From: Anaerolineaceae bacterium
GTDB lineage: Bacteria > Chloroflexota > Anaerolineae > Aggregatilineales > Phototrophicaceae
DNA length: 64,000 nt
Assembly: GCA_020634115.1 (NCBI GenBank)
Contig: JACKCH010000022.1
Span: 11,598-75,597, forward strand
Direction of reading: 5' to 3'
Position numbers and translations under genes: made by a program. The first letter of the stretch is position 1. Every line of letters begins with the position of its first letter. The notes under the pieces were generated by a model. The model was not told the origin of the DNA, ran no database searches, and worked only from the letters and a program-made list of their open reading frames with translations. Shown here in pieces: positions 1 to 10,500 of the stretch.

Positions 1-477
1 ATACGACCCCCACCCGCTGTATTCAGCGCCGACCACATCTTGCAGTGTGTCAAGATCAACATACACCATGCCATCTACCATCAATATGCGTGTCTCTATA
101 TGGGTTGGCATATCCGGCGGCACGCTCGGAAACCCTTCTGGTATGGAGGTCTGTACGATTATGTCCAGTCGGAGGGTGCGAAATAGCTCTGGGCTATAGG
201 TTGGTAACGCAGCGGCAGCATCGAAATCCATGAAAACCCCCGAGGCGTCTTCGCTGAAAATTTCCCGTTCGTCAGCATTGCCCACCGCGAACGAATATTG
301 GAAAGCCACCACGCCAGAATGGAGATCAGGCAGCCGAGTATAGGCGTTTTGCAGCAGGGTACAGTCCGCCTCCGACAGAGTCCCGCAGTAGACCGGGAAC
401 GTTTCATCCTGGGCAGATAGCGGAGTGGCGAAAACCAGCAGCAGGACGAACCCGGCAATGACTCGTGTGAATATCAT
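1..477 (-). CDS. Secreted protein of unknown function, paralogue A (partial)
   Basis: An open frame begins with ATG at 477 and runs 159 codons to the left edge without a stop, so the C-terminus is missing. The N-terminus is a clear signal peptide: a short charged start, a hydrophobic run (GFVLLLVFA) and a cleavage-like PLSAQD. The mature start has cysteines in a PVYCG...EADCTLL pattern. Residues 135-155 include a YVDLDTLQDVVGAEY segment almost identical to the next gene upstream, so this is the downstream member of a tandem duplication, with only 14 bp between the two. I do not recognise the family; exported, Cys-containing proteins of this type look lineage-specific. The frame is intact, unlike its paralogue. 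Confidence 0.75.
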   Translation of the reverse strand, partial: MIFTRVIAGFVLLLVFATPLSAQDETFPVYCGTLSEADCTLLQNAYTRLPDLHSGVVAFQYSFAVGNADEREIFSEDASGVFMDFDAAAALPTYSPELFRTLRLDIIVQTSIPEGFPSVPPDMPTHIETRILMVDGMVYVDLDTLQDVVGAEYSGWGSY

Positions 478-491
478 ACAAACTTCCTTCA

Positions 492-1587
492 CTATCTCTC
501 TTCTGGCCATTGCGAGGGCAGAAAACCGGCAACCGGTACGAGTATCATCGTGTCATAGTCCATCTCAGTGATGTTTTCCGGGCGGTGATGGCGAAGGGTT
601 CGTTGAAGTCATGAATGGTCGGTAGAAATTGACCAAAGATTGTGACCAGGAGGTGATGTCATTGTTGTTGGCGGCGGATTCAATCATCATGGATCCCTCA
701 TCAAGCACCCATAAGGATAGGCTGCTCAGAAACCCGGTTTCCAGGTCAACCGATTGCGTATACAGCAGCAGTGGCTCCGGGTAAGCTTCCCATCCGTTTA
801 GCGAGATTATCTAGTTGCATGTCCGTTACTGCACCAGACGGCCTACCCATCCTGGTGCGCTGCGCTCCCAACCTTTCTCGCATCAATTCGCGGAAATCCG
901 GCTGCGCGTACAGTCCCGGTATGTCTACATAGGTTTCAAAACCGCGTTTCCTGCGCCATCATCAGTGCGGGTGATGGTCAGGAATTGATGCACAAACTCG
1001 GCGCAAACGCCCCGATCAGGTTTCCGGCATCCAGCCCGGATACCAGCGGCGCAAACGGAGGCGCATTGAGAGCCTCAGAAGAAATATCCAGCGGTAAGAC
1101 CCCACCCGTTGTATTCAGCGCCAACCACAGCTTGCAGTGTGTCAAGGTCAACGTACAGCGTACCGTCTATGATCTGCGTTGGTGTTTCTGTGCGGAATGG
1201 GATGTCCGGCTGCACAATCATCTGTGCGTCCGGCAGTGTTGCCTGGGGCGCTTCCCGCATGGAGGTTGTCGTCCTGGCATCCAGTTTGAGGGTGCGAAAC
1301 ACCTTTAGGCTAAGTGTGGGGAGTAGGGCCGTCGCGTCGAAATCAGTGAATGCCCCGGAAAGCACACCGCTGAAAACTTCGTCCTTTGTGCTGCCATTCA
1401 CTGCCCACATACGCAGCTCTACCGAGCCGGAGTGTAAATTGAACAGGTTGGCATAGGCGTCTTGCAGTAGCGTGCAATCCGCTTCTGGAAGATTGCCACA
1501 ATACACCGGGAATGTTTCATCCTGGGCGGATAGCGGTACGGCGAAAACCAGCAGCAGGACAAATCCGACAATAACTCGTGTAGCCAT
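492..1587 (-). pseudogene. Secreted protein of unknown function, paralogue B (frameshifted)
   Basis: ATG at 1587 opens a 170-codon frame with the same signal peptide and PVYCG...EADCTLL start as the neighbouring copy, ending at 1075. Coding sense continues beyond that stop in other frames. A shift near 1090 gives VLPLDISSEALNAPP. Further shifts give FVHQFLTITRTDDG (about 980), YVDIPGLYAQPDFRELM (about 920), EPLLLYTQSVDLETGFLSS (about 760) and finally ITEMDYDTMILVPVAGFL, ending at a TAG at 492-494. At least five small indels are needed to join these. The full product would be about 365 residues. Either the gene is decayed or the consensus is poor here; the well-kept peptide sense between shifts favours the second. 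Function unknown. Confidence 0.6.
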
Positions 1588-1673
1588 TTTACAGACCCCC
1601 TTTACTACTGTTCATTTTAGGGGGAAATTTGTGGTGGATGCAAGGAGTAACGCCCGCTTAATGGTCGTATCCG

Positions 1674-4190
1674 CTATTCCAGAACTGGCATTTTGAGGTA
1701 ATCGAGCGGCACAAAGAATGAGCCTTCGGTTGTCCCCTGCGGCGCAATTTTCCCCAGACGGCGGTCTAATTCCGTCATGTTCACCCGCCCCCAGAAATAA
1801 TCCTGGAACGCCGCCGCCACCCGCCGGACATCCTGCTCCGATTCATGCACAAATTCCAGCCGGTAGTCTACAATCCCACTGGCGACCATCTGGTCGAGGT
1901 AACGACTGGCGACCTGGGCTTCCGCACCAAACACCGTATTCCGGCAGCCCACGTCCGCCATCACCGGATGATCGCGCCCCTGCACATCCCGCAGCGCGAC
2001 TTTGTGCTGTTCGCAGGGATGTCCGCAGTCGAGGTAGCTCGTCCCTTCCGAAAGGAAGCGGCAGAAAACACAGTGTTCGGTATGGAAAATCGGCAGATGA
2101 TGGTAGGCGATGACCTCAAAGCGTCCGCCGCCAATTTCCCGCGCTAATGTGCTGATCTGGTCGGCGTTGAGGTCGTGGGTGGGTGTGATAGCCGTTAGGC
2201 CGAGCTTGAAGTAGGTATCCGCCGTGATCTGGTTGGCGACATTCAGGCTGAAATCCCCGATTAACGGGTGCTGATACCGCCCCTGCATGGCTTCCAGCAG
2301 GCCACCGGAACGCACGAGAATCGGGCAGTCGAGCCGCAGCAGGAAGTTTACCACGCGCTGTTCCTGTGGCTTGAGCATACGCGGGCTGGCGACGCGCGGC
2401 GTAATGCCTTCCGCTTTAATCCGCTCCACTGCCGGGCGCAGGCCGTACAGGTCGAGGTAGTCCAGTGTGATGCAGGCCGGGCGCAGGTCAAGCGCCGCGT
2501 TAAGCTGTTCCGGTGTCCGTACCAGCAGGTGTAAACGCGGTTCAACTGTCTGTGTGCTGGCATCCTGACGGATGATGGTAGAAAGCGTCTCATCCAATAC
2601 ACGGGTCGGGTCATGAGTCACGAGTCCCGGCGGTTCGGCCTGCTGGCGAGTCAGTTGTTCAACCGCTTCCTGCCGCAGCCGGTTGAGCAGTGAATTGGGA
2701 ATAAACGGTTCTCCGCTGATTTCCACTGTAAGCGTTTCAAGACCGTAGGCAGTGTTTCCCAAACGGCCAAGTTGCCCCTGCAAATATTCCGTTGTGACAC
2801 CCCGGTTGTTGGCACGGGTCAGTGGTTCGGGGGATTGCACGGTGACGGTGATTTCGGGCTGGTTTGCCAGCGTCCAGGTCAGCGCCAGCGGTTCGCCTTC
2901 ATGCGCGACCACCTGCACGCGGACGGGCTGTTTGTGAACCGGCGCGTTGGCCTGTGTGAAGGGTTTCGCGGCCTTATCAGTGTTCACGTCATGGGTGCGC
3001 CACACCCAGTCGCCGGGTTGGATACGGGTGAAGTCAATCGCGTGGTTGCCAAAACGGAGTTCCAGCAGTTTGCCCGCCGGCTTCACGGCATACAGATGAC
3101 CGCCTTCTTCTTCCTCCTGCGGGCTGCGCCAGTCAGCAGCGTCAAACACGAGACCGTCCCCTGGTTTGAGTGGGGCATCCGCCTGGATTCCGGTGGGTTC
3201 AACCGTCACATAATCCCGGTAGACGCGCACGACCAGCCCGCACAGGACTCCCCGGTGGCGCGGCGAACGCCCGGCAACCACTGCCTGATGATTCGTACCG
3301 GTGACGAAGTACGGCCCCAGCCCGCGCGAATACACCTGTTCCAGCGTGATTTCTTCCTGGCGGTTGAGCGGGGAAGGTAGCCCATCCCAGGCGGCATCCA
3401 CCGCCCGGCGGTAGGCGTCCGTCGTCATGGCGACATAGTTTTCGTCTTTGTAGCGTCCTTCGATTTTGAGGGAGGAGATTCCACTTGCCACAATATCGGG
3501 AATTTGGCCCAACGTGTACAGATCGCCGGGGGAGAGCAGGTAACGGGCGTCCCCCAACGGTTTCAGCAGGTCATCCACAATCAGTTCATACGGCAGGCGG
3601 CAGGCCTGGGCGCACTGTCCCCGGTTCGCGCTGCGCCCGCCCCAGGCCTCCGATGAGAAGCACTGCCCGGAATACGAGACGCACAACGCGCCATGCACGA
3701 ACATCTCCAGTTCACAGTCGGTCTGCTCGCGGATGAGGCGTACTTCCTTTAAGGACAACTCCCGCGCCAGAACGACCCGGCTCACGCCGAACCGCTGGGC
3801 CAGCGCGATTCCTTCGGCGCTGGTGATGCTCATCTGCGTGCTGCCGTGTACGGCCACATCCGGGGCGATCTGCCCGACCAACTGCGCGATACCGACATCC
3901 TGCACGATGAGCGCGTCCGTCCCGGCGGTGGCGATCTGCTCAATTGCTTTGACCGCCTCACGCAGTTCATGGTCGAAGATCAGGGTATTGAACGTCACAT
4001 ACCCTTTGACACCGCGACGGTGAAGTGTCTGCATCACATCCGGCAGTTCGGCCAGCGTAAACCCGACTTTCGCGCGGGCGGAAAAGTGTTTGAGTCCGAA
4101 GTAAACTGAGTCCGCTCCGGCCTCGACAGCGGCGTGTAGCTGCGGCCAGTACCCGGCGGGACTCATGATTTCAGGTTTGATAAGAGTCAT
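1674..4190 (-). CDS. U32 family peptidase with DUF3656-type extension
   Basis: 838 residues. The N-terminal third is a TIM-barrel-like U32 domain starting EIMSPAGYWPQLHAAVEAGA, with the family signature around residues 165-200 including Cys170, Cys177, Cys193 and Cys197 (GALCVSYSGQC, RGQCAQACRLPY). The middle fits the collagenase-associated DUF3656 region. The C-terminus has a second cysteine cluster (HCVFC, DCGHPCEQH, GCRNTVF) typical of long U32 proteins. Members include RlhA, which makes 5-hydroxycytidine in 23S rRNA, so an RNA-modification role is as likely as proteolysis. The exact substrate is not decided by sequence. Start: ATG at 4190 has no strong Shine-Dalgarno; Met9 at 4166 is an alternative. 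It stands alone, with convergent or unrelated genes on each side. Confidence 0.85.
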   Translation of the reverse strand: MTLIKPEIMSPAGYWPQLHAAVEAGADSVYFGLKHFSARAKVGFTLAELPDVMQTLHRRGVKGYVTFNTLIFDHELREAVKAIEQIATAGTDALIVQDVGIAQLVGQIAPDVAVHGSTQMSITSAEGIALAQRFGVSRVVLARELSLKEVRLIREQTDCELEMFVHGALCVSYSGQCFSSEAWGGRSANRGQCAQACRLPYELIVDDLLKPLGDARYLLSPGDLYTLGQIPDIVASGISSLKIEGRYKDENYVAMTTDAYRRAVDAAWDGLPSPLNRQEEITLEQVYSRGLGPYFVTGTNHQAVVAGRSPRHRGVLCGLVVRVYRDYVTVEPTGIQADAPLKPGDGLVFDAADWRSPQEEEEGGHLYAVKPAGKLLELRFGNHAIDFTRIQPGDWVWRTHDVNTDKAAKPFTQANAPVHKQPVRVQVVAHEGEPLALTWTLANQPEITVTVQSPEPLTRANNRGVTTEYLQGQLGRLGNTAYGLETLTVEISGEPFIPNSLLNRLRQEAVEQLTRQQAEPPGLVTHDPTRVLDETLSTIIRQDASTQTVEPRLHLLVRTPEQLNAALDLRPACITLDYLDLYGLRPAVERIKAEGITPRVASPRMLKPQEQRVVNFLLRLDCPILVRSGGLLEAMQGRYQHPLIGDFSLNVANQITADTYFKLGLTAITPTHDLNADQISTLAREIGGGRFEVIAYHHLPIFHTEHCVFCRFLSEGTSYLDCGHPCEQHKVALRDVQGRDHPVMADVGCRNTVFGAEAQVASRYLDQMVASGIVDYRLEFVHESEQDVRRVAAAFQDYFWGRVNMTELDRRLGKIAPQGTTEGSFFVPLDYLKMPVLE

Positions 4191-4281
4191 TGAATTGTCA
4201 CAGGGATAGATTGCGTATACGCGCGATTATCGCATAACGCCGGGGGAATCACCATGATAGGGTGCCGCGCAGTCTAGCCAA

Positions 4282-5424
4282 TCAACCCTCTGGTTTGGCG
4301 CGAATCGCCGCCGCGATTTGCTTCGCCTCTATCCCGATTTCACGCAGCATCCCGGTAGGGGAGACGTGGAAACCGCAGAAATACAGCCCCGGCAACGGCG
4401 ACTCCTGCCCACTCACCAGCGGCACGCCTTCATGGTTCGTCACTTGCGCGACTTCCGCCAGGAAATCCGCCAGCGCCGGACGGTAGCCGGTTGCCATCAC
4501 AATCGTTTCGAATGCGGCTTCCCGGCCATCTGTGAACCGAACTCCGTTTTCGGTCAGCCGTTCAATTCCGGGGAATACCTGGATTTTTCCGGCACGGATC
4601 AGCTTCATCGTGCCGATGTCCAGCAGGGGAATCTGAGAATCCTGGCGAATCTGCTGGTTGGGGCCATAGGGCAGTTTCTTCAATCCCCATTTCTCGATGT
4701 CGCCGATCAGCACGCGCATGAGGGGCGCGGCCAGTACGTCCGCCAGTCGGGGTGGCAGCAGCGCCATCGCAATGCCGATGCTTAAAATCGGGATTCCGAA
4801 GACATCACGCGGAATGACATTCACTGGACTCCGCACCGAAACTGCCGCCTGTGCGCCATGTTCACACAGGTCAATAGCGATCTCCCCACCGGAATTGCCG
4901 AAACCGATGACCAGGACGGATTGTCCTCGGTAGGGTTCGCCATTGTGATATTGCGAACTGTGCAGAATCGTGCCTGTGAATGCTTCCTGACCTGGGAAAA
5001 CTGGGATGTTCGGCTGGCGGGTATACCCGGTGGCGATAATCACATGAGCAGATTCATAACGGGTGTCCTGAGTTTCGGTAATCCACCGGTTATTTTCTCG
5101 CCTTACGCTCGTGACCTGCTGGCCGAAACGCGGCTGCAACCCGTGATGCCGGGTATAGGTCTCCATGTAAGCCACCACCTGATCGCGGGAAGGGTATTTG
5201 GGGTAGTCCCCTGGCATCGGCAGATAGGGGAGTGCTGATAGGGCTTTGTTGGTGTGGAGGTGCAACCGGTCATAGTGCCGCCGCCAGACAGCCGCGACGT
5301 GTTCCACCTGTTCCAGCAGGATGAAGGGGATAGCTTCGTGTTTTAGGCAAGCTGCCGTCGCTAACCCGGCTGCACTCGCGCCAATAACGAGTGTATTGGT
5401 CTGTTCAGTGGCTTTTGACATCAT
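4282..5424 (-). CDS. Flavin-containing monooxygenase-like FAD/NADPH oxidoreductase
   Basis: About 380 residues. An N-terminal FAD-binding Rossmann motif (VIGASAAG) is followed by the FMO fingerprint FxGxxxHxxxY, seen exactly as FTGTILHSSQY. Then come an NADPH-binding motif (VIGFGNSGGE) and an ATGYRP motif near the C-terminus. The family oxygenates soft nucleophiles or ketones using NADPH and O2. Substrate unknown. The longest frame starts at 5487, but an AGGAG lies about 6 bp before tandem ATGs at 5424 and 5421, and the extra upstream residues do not resemble the family, so 5424 is chosen. It lies 89 bp downstream of the TetR gene on the same strand, suggesting a regulator and target in one transcript, as in xenobiotic or lipid-derived substrate responses. 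Confidence 0.85.
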   Translation of the reverse strand: MMSKATEQTNTLVIGASAAGLATAACLKHEAIPFILLEQVEHVAAVWRRHYDRLHLHTNKALSALPYLPMPGDYPKYPSRDQVVAYMETYTRHHGLQPRFGQQVTSVRRENNRWITETQDTRYESAHVIIATGYTRQPNIPVFPGQEAFTGTILHSSQYHNGEPYRGQSVLVIGFGNSGGEIAIDLCEHGAQAAVSVRSPVNVIPRDVFGIPILSIGIAMALLPPRLADVLAAPLMRVLIGDIEKWGLKKLPYGPNQQIRQDSQIPLLDIGTMKLIRAGKIQVFPGIERLTENGVRFTDGREAAFETIVMATGYRPALADFLAEVAQVTNHEGVPLVSGQESPLPGLYFCGFHVSPTGMLREIGIEAKQIAAAIRAKPEG

Positions 5425-5513
5425 GCGGCTCCTGGTAGGTTGGTATCTGGCACGCGAAAGCCACCAGGGTAGCGCAATACCGAACAAAAGCCAAAAATGA
5501 GAGCCGGAACAGA

Positions 5514-6161
5514 CTATTTTTGGAGCGAACGTAAAAACGTGTCGGCCATGAGGTCGGCAATCTCACTTCCGTTCAGCCGCCCGCCTTCCCGATACCATAC
5601 GCCGACCCAATTGTGTGCCCCTAGCAGCGCTTTCGTAAAAATGCCCACATCCACCGGGTAGAACGCCCCGGCCTGAATGCCTTCCTGTACCACGCTGCGG
5701 AATAGTTCCTCGAACCGGTCACGCCGGGCGAAAAACGCATCCCGGCGGCGGATGGTGGCAGTGTAGGCTTCTCTATCCGCTGTGCTGGCACCAGCGGACG
5801 GTGACTTCATGTTAAGCAGCGAACGAATCTCAAAGACCATCGCTGCGGCGACAGCAGTATGGCTGGTTAGCCCCACGATATGGGCGTGAATCATCTGCCG
5901 CAGCTTGCAGTCCAACGGCATATCCTGTTGAATCAAGGGTTCAATCTGGCTGATGATTTGTTCCAGTCCGATTTCCAACACTGCCAGCAGCAGCGAATCT
6001 TTGTTGCGAAAATGGTGATACAAACTGGCCGCTGTCAGGTTGACTTCAGCGGCGATGTCCTTCATGGTGGTGGATTCATAGCCGTTACGGCGCAGCACGT
6101 CCGCCGCAGCCTCAAGAATATCTTCGCGGCTCACCGATTGGTCTGCCGGTTTGCGCGCCAC
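5514..6161 (-). CDS. TetR/AcrR family transcriptional regulator
   Basis: 215 residues. The N-terminal 60 residues form a typical TetR helix-turn-helix domain: REDILEAAADVLRRNGYEST, then TMKDIAAEVNLTAASLYHHF for the recognition helix and following tyrosine. The rest is an all-helical ligand-binding and dimerisation domain ending DLMADTFLRSL. The start is GTG at 6161, preceded by GAGAGGA at suitable spacing. It lies upstream of and co-directional with the flavin monooxygenase. Its own promoter carries a perfect 15-bp palindrome over the -10 box (see 6195-6228), so autorepression released by a small molecule is the simplest model. The inducer is unknown. Confidence 0.9.
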   Translation of the reverse strand: MARKPADQSVSREDILEAAADVLRRNGYESTTMKDIAAEVNLTAASLYHHFRNKDSLLLAVLEIGLEQIISQIEPLIQQDMPLDCKLRQMIHAHIVGLTSHTAVAAAMVFEIRSLLNMKSPSAGASTADREAYTATIRRRDAFFARRDRFEELFRSVVQEGIQAGAFYPVDVGIFTKALLGAHNWVGVWYREGGRLNGSEIADLMADTFLRSLQK

Positions 6162-6194
6162 TGATTAAGTCCTCTCACAAAAAATCTAATCCTC

Positions 6195-6228
6195 ATTTGA
6201 TTATCAAATATCCATCAGGGGTTGTCAA
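6195..6228 (-). promoter_or_regulatory. Sigma70-type promoter with TetR-like operator
   Basis: On the minus strand TTGACA (6228-6223), a 17-bp spacer and GATAAT (6205-6200) make a near-consensus promoter about 35 bp upstream of the TetR GTG start. A perfect palindrome ATTTGAT-T-ATCAAAT occupies 6195-6209 and covers the -10 box, so a bound dimer would block RNA polymerase. Direct observation; the operator role is inference. Confidence 0.7.
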
Positions 6229-6565
6229 GTTGGCTCGTAATAACCGGTGACATGCCAAATACAAACAATCTCCTAATCACAAACGACGCATTTTCGCCTT
6301 TTCTTACCAACGGAAATTCGGTTTTAGCCTTATACTGGTTAGAGACTGATTTAGAGACCTGGCGCTGTTGTGGCGATTTCCGTCTAAGTGCCGGGCAGCT
6401 TGATAGCCTGCCCATACCAAAACCAAAGCGAGGTTGCGGGTAGGTGGTTTGGTTCTTATAACCTGCCTCAGTAGGCTGGCGTGAAACGGCTTTAACTTGT
6501 ATAGTGATCTATATTTCGTAGTAGTTAGATGAAGCACCCTAGTACGAAGGATGGTGGGGGCAAAC
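6229..6565. other. Intergenic region, no gene recognised
   Basis: The stretch between the TetR promoter and the receiver/GGDEF-like regulator holds no frame with family resemblance or a convincing start. It should contain the promoter of the plus-strand signalling cassette, but I see no clear -35/-10 pair. No tRNA or riboswitch fold was recognised. Confidence 0.4.
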
Positions 6566-7501
6566 ATGAGTAATGGTCGAACAATCCTGGTAGTTGAAGA
6601 CGACTTCGATATTGCCAATATGCTGAGGATTTACTTCAGTGGGCAGCAATATGATGTGCAGATTGCGCCACGCGGTAATGATGCGTTGACAATGACCCGC
6701 AAGCAGTTACCCGACCTGATTATCCTGGATATTATGCTGCCGGATATGAACGGTTACGATGTGTGCCGGGAACTGCGTACTACGTCACGTACCAGCCATA
6801 TCCCGATCATCTTCCTGACTCAGAAAGATGAACGCAGCGATAAAATCATCGGCCTGGAATTGGGCGCTGATGATTACATCACGAAACCCTTCGACATTGA
6901 AGAACTGAAACTCCGTGTTCAAAACGCGATTCGTTCGGTAGAAATTCAGGTCAACCGCGACCCGAAATCTGGGCTTCCCAAAGGCCAGATTATTGAGGAC
7001 GAACTGCGCTCCCTCATGCACGCGGACCATGACTGGAGCTATATAGATACGAAGATCAATAACTTTGAGGCCTTCTATGAAGTATATGGCTTCGTGGCGC
7101 GCGACGAGGTGAAGAAGTTTATGACCCTGTTGATTGGCGAAGTGCTGGATGAACAGGGGACAAAAGATGATTTCGTCGGTCATCCTGCCGATGACAATTT
7201 CATCATCATCACCCATGTGGAAGACGCGGAGAAACTGAAACGCCGTTTGGCAGAGCGTTTCGATAATGATGTGAAGCAGCACTATTCGTTCATTGACCGG
7301 GAGCGCGGCTACATCCTCGTACCCGACCCCGTGAACGGTGAACGCCAGGAAGCGTTGATGACGCTCTCAACGGGTTCGGTTTCAACCAGAACACACCAAT
7401 TCTCCGATATCCGCGAAATTGTGGAACTGGCCGCGGAAGACCGCCGCCGGGGGATCAGCGGTGAAGCCGATTCAGGTTCCCGAATCCTGACATCCTGGTA
7501 A
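6566..7501 (+). CDS. Response regulator: receiver plus degenerate GGDEF-like domain
   Basis: About 311 residues. Residues 5-120 are a receiver domain with the acidic pocket (VVEDD), phospho-acceptor Asp55 in LIILDIMLPDMNG, and the lysine in ITKPFD. The C-terminal half (about 145-300) has the fold pattern of a diguanylate cyclase: YIDTKINNFEAFYEVYGF, then VGHPADDNFIII where active enzymes have GGDEF. The signature is therefore absent and cyclase activity is unlikely; it may bind GTP or act as a dimer or output module. Start: ATG at 6566 follows a GGGGG stretch; ATG at 6551 is possible but less well placed. The giant sensor kinase starts 47 bp downstream, so the two are probably co-transcribed and partners. 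Confidence 0.85.
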   Translation: MSNGRTILVVEDDFDIANMLRIYFSGQQYDVQIAPRGNDALTMTRKQLPDLIILDIMLPDMNGYDVCRELRTTSRTSHIPIIFLTQKDERSDKIIGLELGADDYITKPFDIEELKLRVQNAIRSVEIQVNRDPKSGLPKGQIIEDELRSLMHADHDWSYIDTKINNFEAFYEVYGFVARDEVKKFMTLLIGEVLDEQGTKDDFVGHPADDNFIIITHVEDAEKLKRRLAERFDNDVKQHYSFIDRERGYILVPDPVNGERQEALMTLSTGSVSTRTHQFSDIREIVELAAEDRRRGISGEADSGSRILTSW

Positions 7502-7548
7502 ACACGCGCCTATGCCCGGTTCTCGAGTGAGTGTGAGGTAAAAACAGT

Positions 7549-10500
7549 ATGGAGGGACTCGGGTTCATTGCGATTGTCAGTGGGGCGGTGATCCTAGTAG
7601 GGCTGTTTCTGTGGGTGCGCCAGCGGCAGTCGCTTGGCGTGCTTCCGGTAGAAACGGAAAACACGCCGGAATGGGAACTGGCCTCGCATGATGATGCAGT
7701 GCTGGTTTCCAGTGAACATGGTCAGCTCATTTATGTCAACCCGCGTGCTCGCAAGTGGCTTGGCATGAATGGCGGTAATCCCAACCTCGAATACATTGCG
7801 CGCATGGCAAACCCTGCCGATAACTTCCTGGAGCTCTTTACCGGGGAGGGGCAGGCGGCTTTTCAGCTTGGGACGCGCTGGGTAGAAGCCTCTTCACACA
7901 ACATCCCCACTGGAAACGATCAGCGTATGGTCGTTGTGATGCGCGAACTTGCCACCAACACCGGCCACTCGGATGCGCTGAACCTCTCTGAAGCGATTGT
8001 CATCATCAATGAAATTGGCGAGACGGTCAACGCCAGCATGGGTGTGGAACAGGTGCTGCAAGCCCTGCTCTCAATTGTGATGCGTGCCGCCCCCGCAGAT
8101 GCTGGGGAAATCTGCCTGTGGGAGACGAGCCGTCAGTTCCTTACTCCGCGTGGTTGGGTGGGGGATACGGGTTATCTGCTGTCGCTCACTGAACAGGGCG
8201 GCGGGTATCGTATCGGTGAGGGAATTTCTGGTTGGATTGCCCGTTACAAGAAGCCCGTTCTGGTACCCCATGTCGGGGATCACAACGCGATTGCACCTAA
8301 ACTGTCCGGTCATTTTGTCAGTTACGTCGCCGTTCCGCTGATCCTTGGGGAACGCTTTATCGGTACATTTGAACTCGCCAGCCAGGAATCCGGGCGCTTC
8401 ACACAGGCTGATCTGGCGCTGCTGCAAGCCATCAGCAAACAGATTGCCACCTCCATTTACAATGCTGAGCTGTATCACGACCAGATTCAACGGGCGAGTG
8501 ATATGGTGAGTCTGCAAGAACTGGCGCAACAGGAATCGATGGGTAGTGATGCTGTCCCGATTTACCGGGCGCTCAGTGAGCGAATCGCGCAGTTGATCGG
8601 TGCGGAGTTCTGCGGTTTTTTGCTCTACGACGAAAACCGCGAAACTTTAATCCCGGCGCTGCCTTTTTACGGGATGGACGACCATGTTGCCCAATCATTC
8701 GTCATCCCAGTGCCGTCGGATAGCCCGCAGCGTGACATCTGGGAAAACCAGCTTTACTGGGTCTCTAATGACGTAGAAGATGAGGCGCTCGTTGCCGCTC
8801 TGGGGTTGCTCCCTCTGTTTTCCGTAACCGGCATCACCAACCTGGCGTTAGTGCCGATGGAAGTCGGCAACCAGCGCATCGGTATGATTCAGATCAGCGG
8901 TAAACGCACGGAAGGCGGTTTTACCTCCCGCGACGTGAAGGATATGCTGGTATTGGCGGCGCAGGCCGCGATTGTGGTCGAAAACATTCGCCTTTACCAG
9001 CGTGAACGCCGTCGTGAAAGTGAATTGATGGGGTTGCAGGAAATCACCCACGCCATCGGTGCGCTCAGTCATGAAGGTGAGTTCTATTCCAACATCAACG
9101 ATCGTATCGCCCACCTGATGGGACTGAATATCTGCGGCATTCTGCTTTTTGACAAAGATGCCAGTCAACTCGTAATCCAACCGCCAGTCTACGGTCTACC
9201 AGTGGAAAGGGTGGCGCAGTACCGGATTATCTTGCATCCAGGCAGTGTCCTCGGTGAGTTCTGGCAAACCGGGGACTACTGGTACACTAACCACGCCAGC
9301 ACGGAAGCGGCGATCTTTGAAGTCGGCCTGGACGATTTTGTGGAACAGGTCGGCGTCGAAAAAACACTGCTCGCTATTCTTTCAGCGGGTGGTCGGCGTA
9401 TCGGCGTGATTCAGGTGGCGAACAAAATCAGCGGAGAAGACTTTGAGGATAAAGATGCCCGTCTGCTGCTGATCTTTGCTACCCAGGTTGCTAGTATGAT
9501 CGAAAATGCGCGCCTGTACCGGGAAGTACAGCGCCGCGTCCAGGAAGCCGAGGGCCTTCGGAAGATCGCTGAACATGCCGGGAGTGTGCTGACCACGGAT
9601 GACTCTTTCGCGCCTATTCTTTCCGAAATCGCCAGCCTGGTAGAAAGTCCGCTGGTGTTCATCAATGTGCTTGACCACCAGACCGGCAGCCTGGTGACGT
9701 ATCCCCGCTGGGTATACGGCGTGGAATTGCATGAGCCGCTGGTGCAGGATATTTTCGCCAAAGGCTTTGATTACAGCGTTGCGGTGTCACAGAACCCATT
9801 CATCACCAATGATGTGATCGCTGACTCGCGGGTGATTGAAAGTTACCGGTATATCGCCCGCCGCATCGGGGTGCGTCGCTCGGTCATCGTTCCCCTCATC
9901 GTCGGGGATCGCAGCCTGGGTGAGTTGGGCATCGCCAACCGCGATTATGATTACACTGAGGCGGACATTGAAACACTGGAAGGCGTCGCTTCGCAGATTG
10001 CCACCACTATTGAGCGGCTCAACCTGTATCAGTCCGCCGGTCAGAACCTGAACCGCCGGTTACAGGAACTCGACGCGATTTCCAACGTGAGTAACGAACT
10101 TACGCAGCGTTTAGACCTTGACCCGGTTCTGGATGTCATCCGGCACGAAGCGGCACGCGCTACTCAAGCTGATGGCAGCACGATTGTCTTGCTGCGGCCT
10201 CGGGCATCCTGGTCACAACCAGACCAACCGGAAATAGAACGCCGCTTAGGGGATGAAACCGTCAGCCGAGGGTTGGCCGATATTGAGCGCGAAGCCATTT
10301 TGGTCGGTGCTGAGGCCGTTTTGGTGAGTGATTACCTCAATAACCCGATGGAATCGCCGTCCTCAACGATACGTTCCGGGGCGGCAGCGGCCTTTTTGTT
10401 CGAAGATGATGTGGTGGGCGTCATTCACCTGCACCACACCCGTCCGAACACCTTTGATGAACGTGCTTCCGTCTTTCTGATGGCGCTGGCGGTCAAAGCC

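Noticed and set aside
985..1456. Plus-strand open frames of 107 and 115 codons
   Set aside because: Antisense to the secreted paralogue, whose signal peptide and similarity to its neighbour fix the coding strand.
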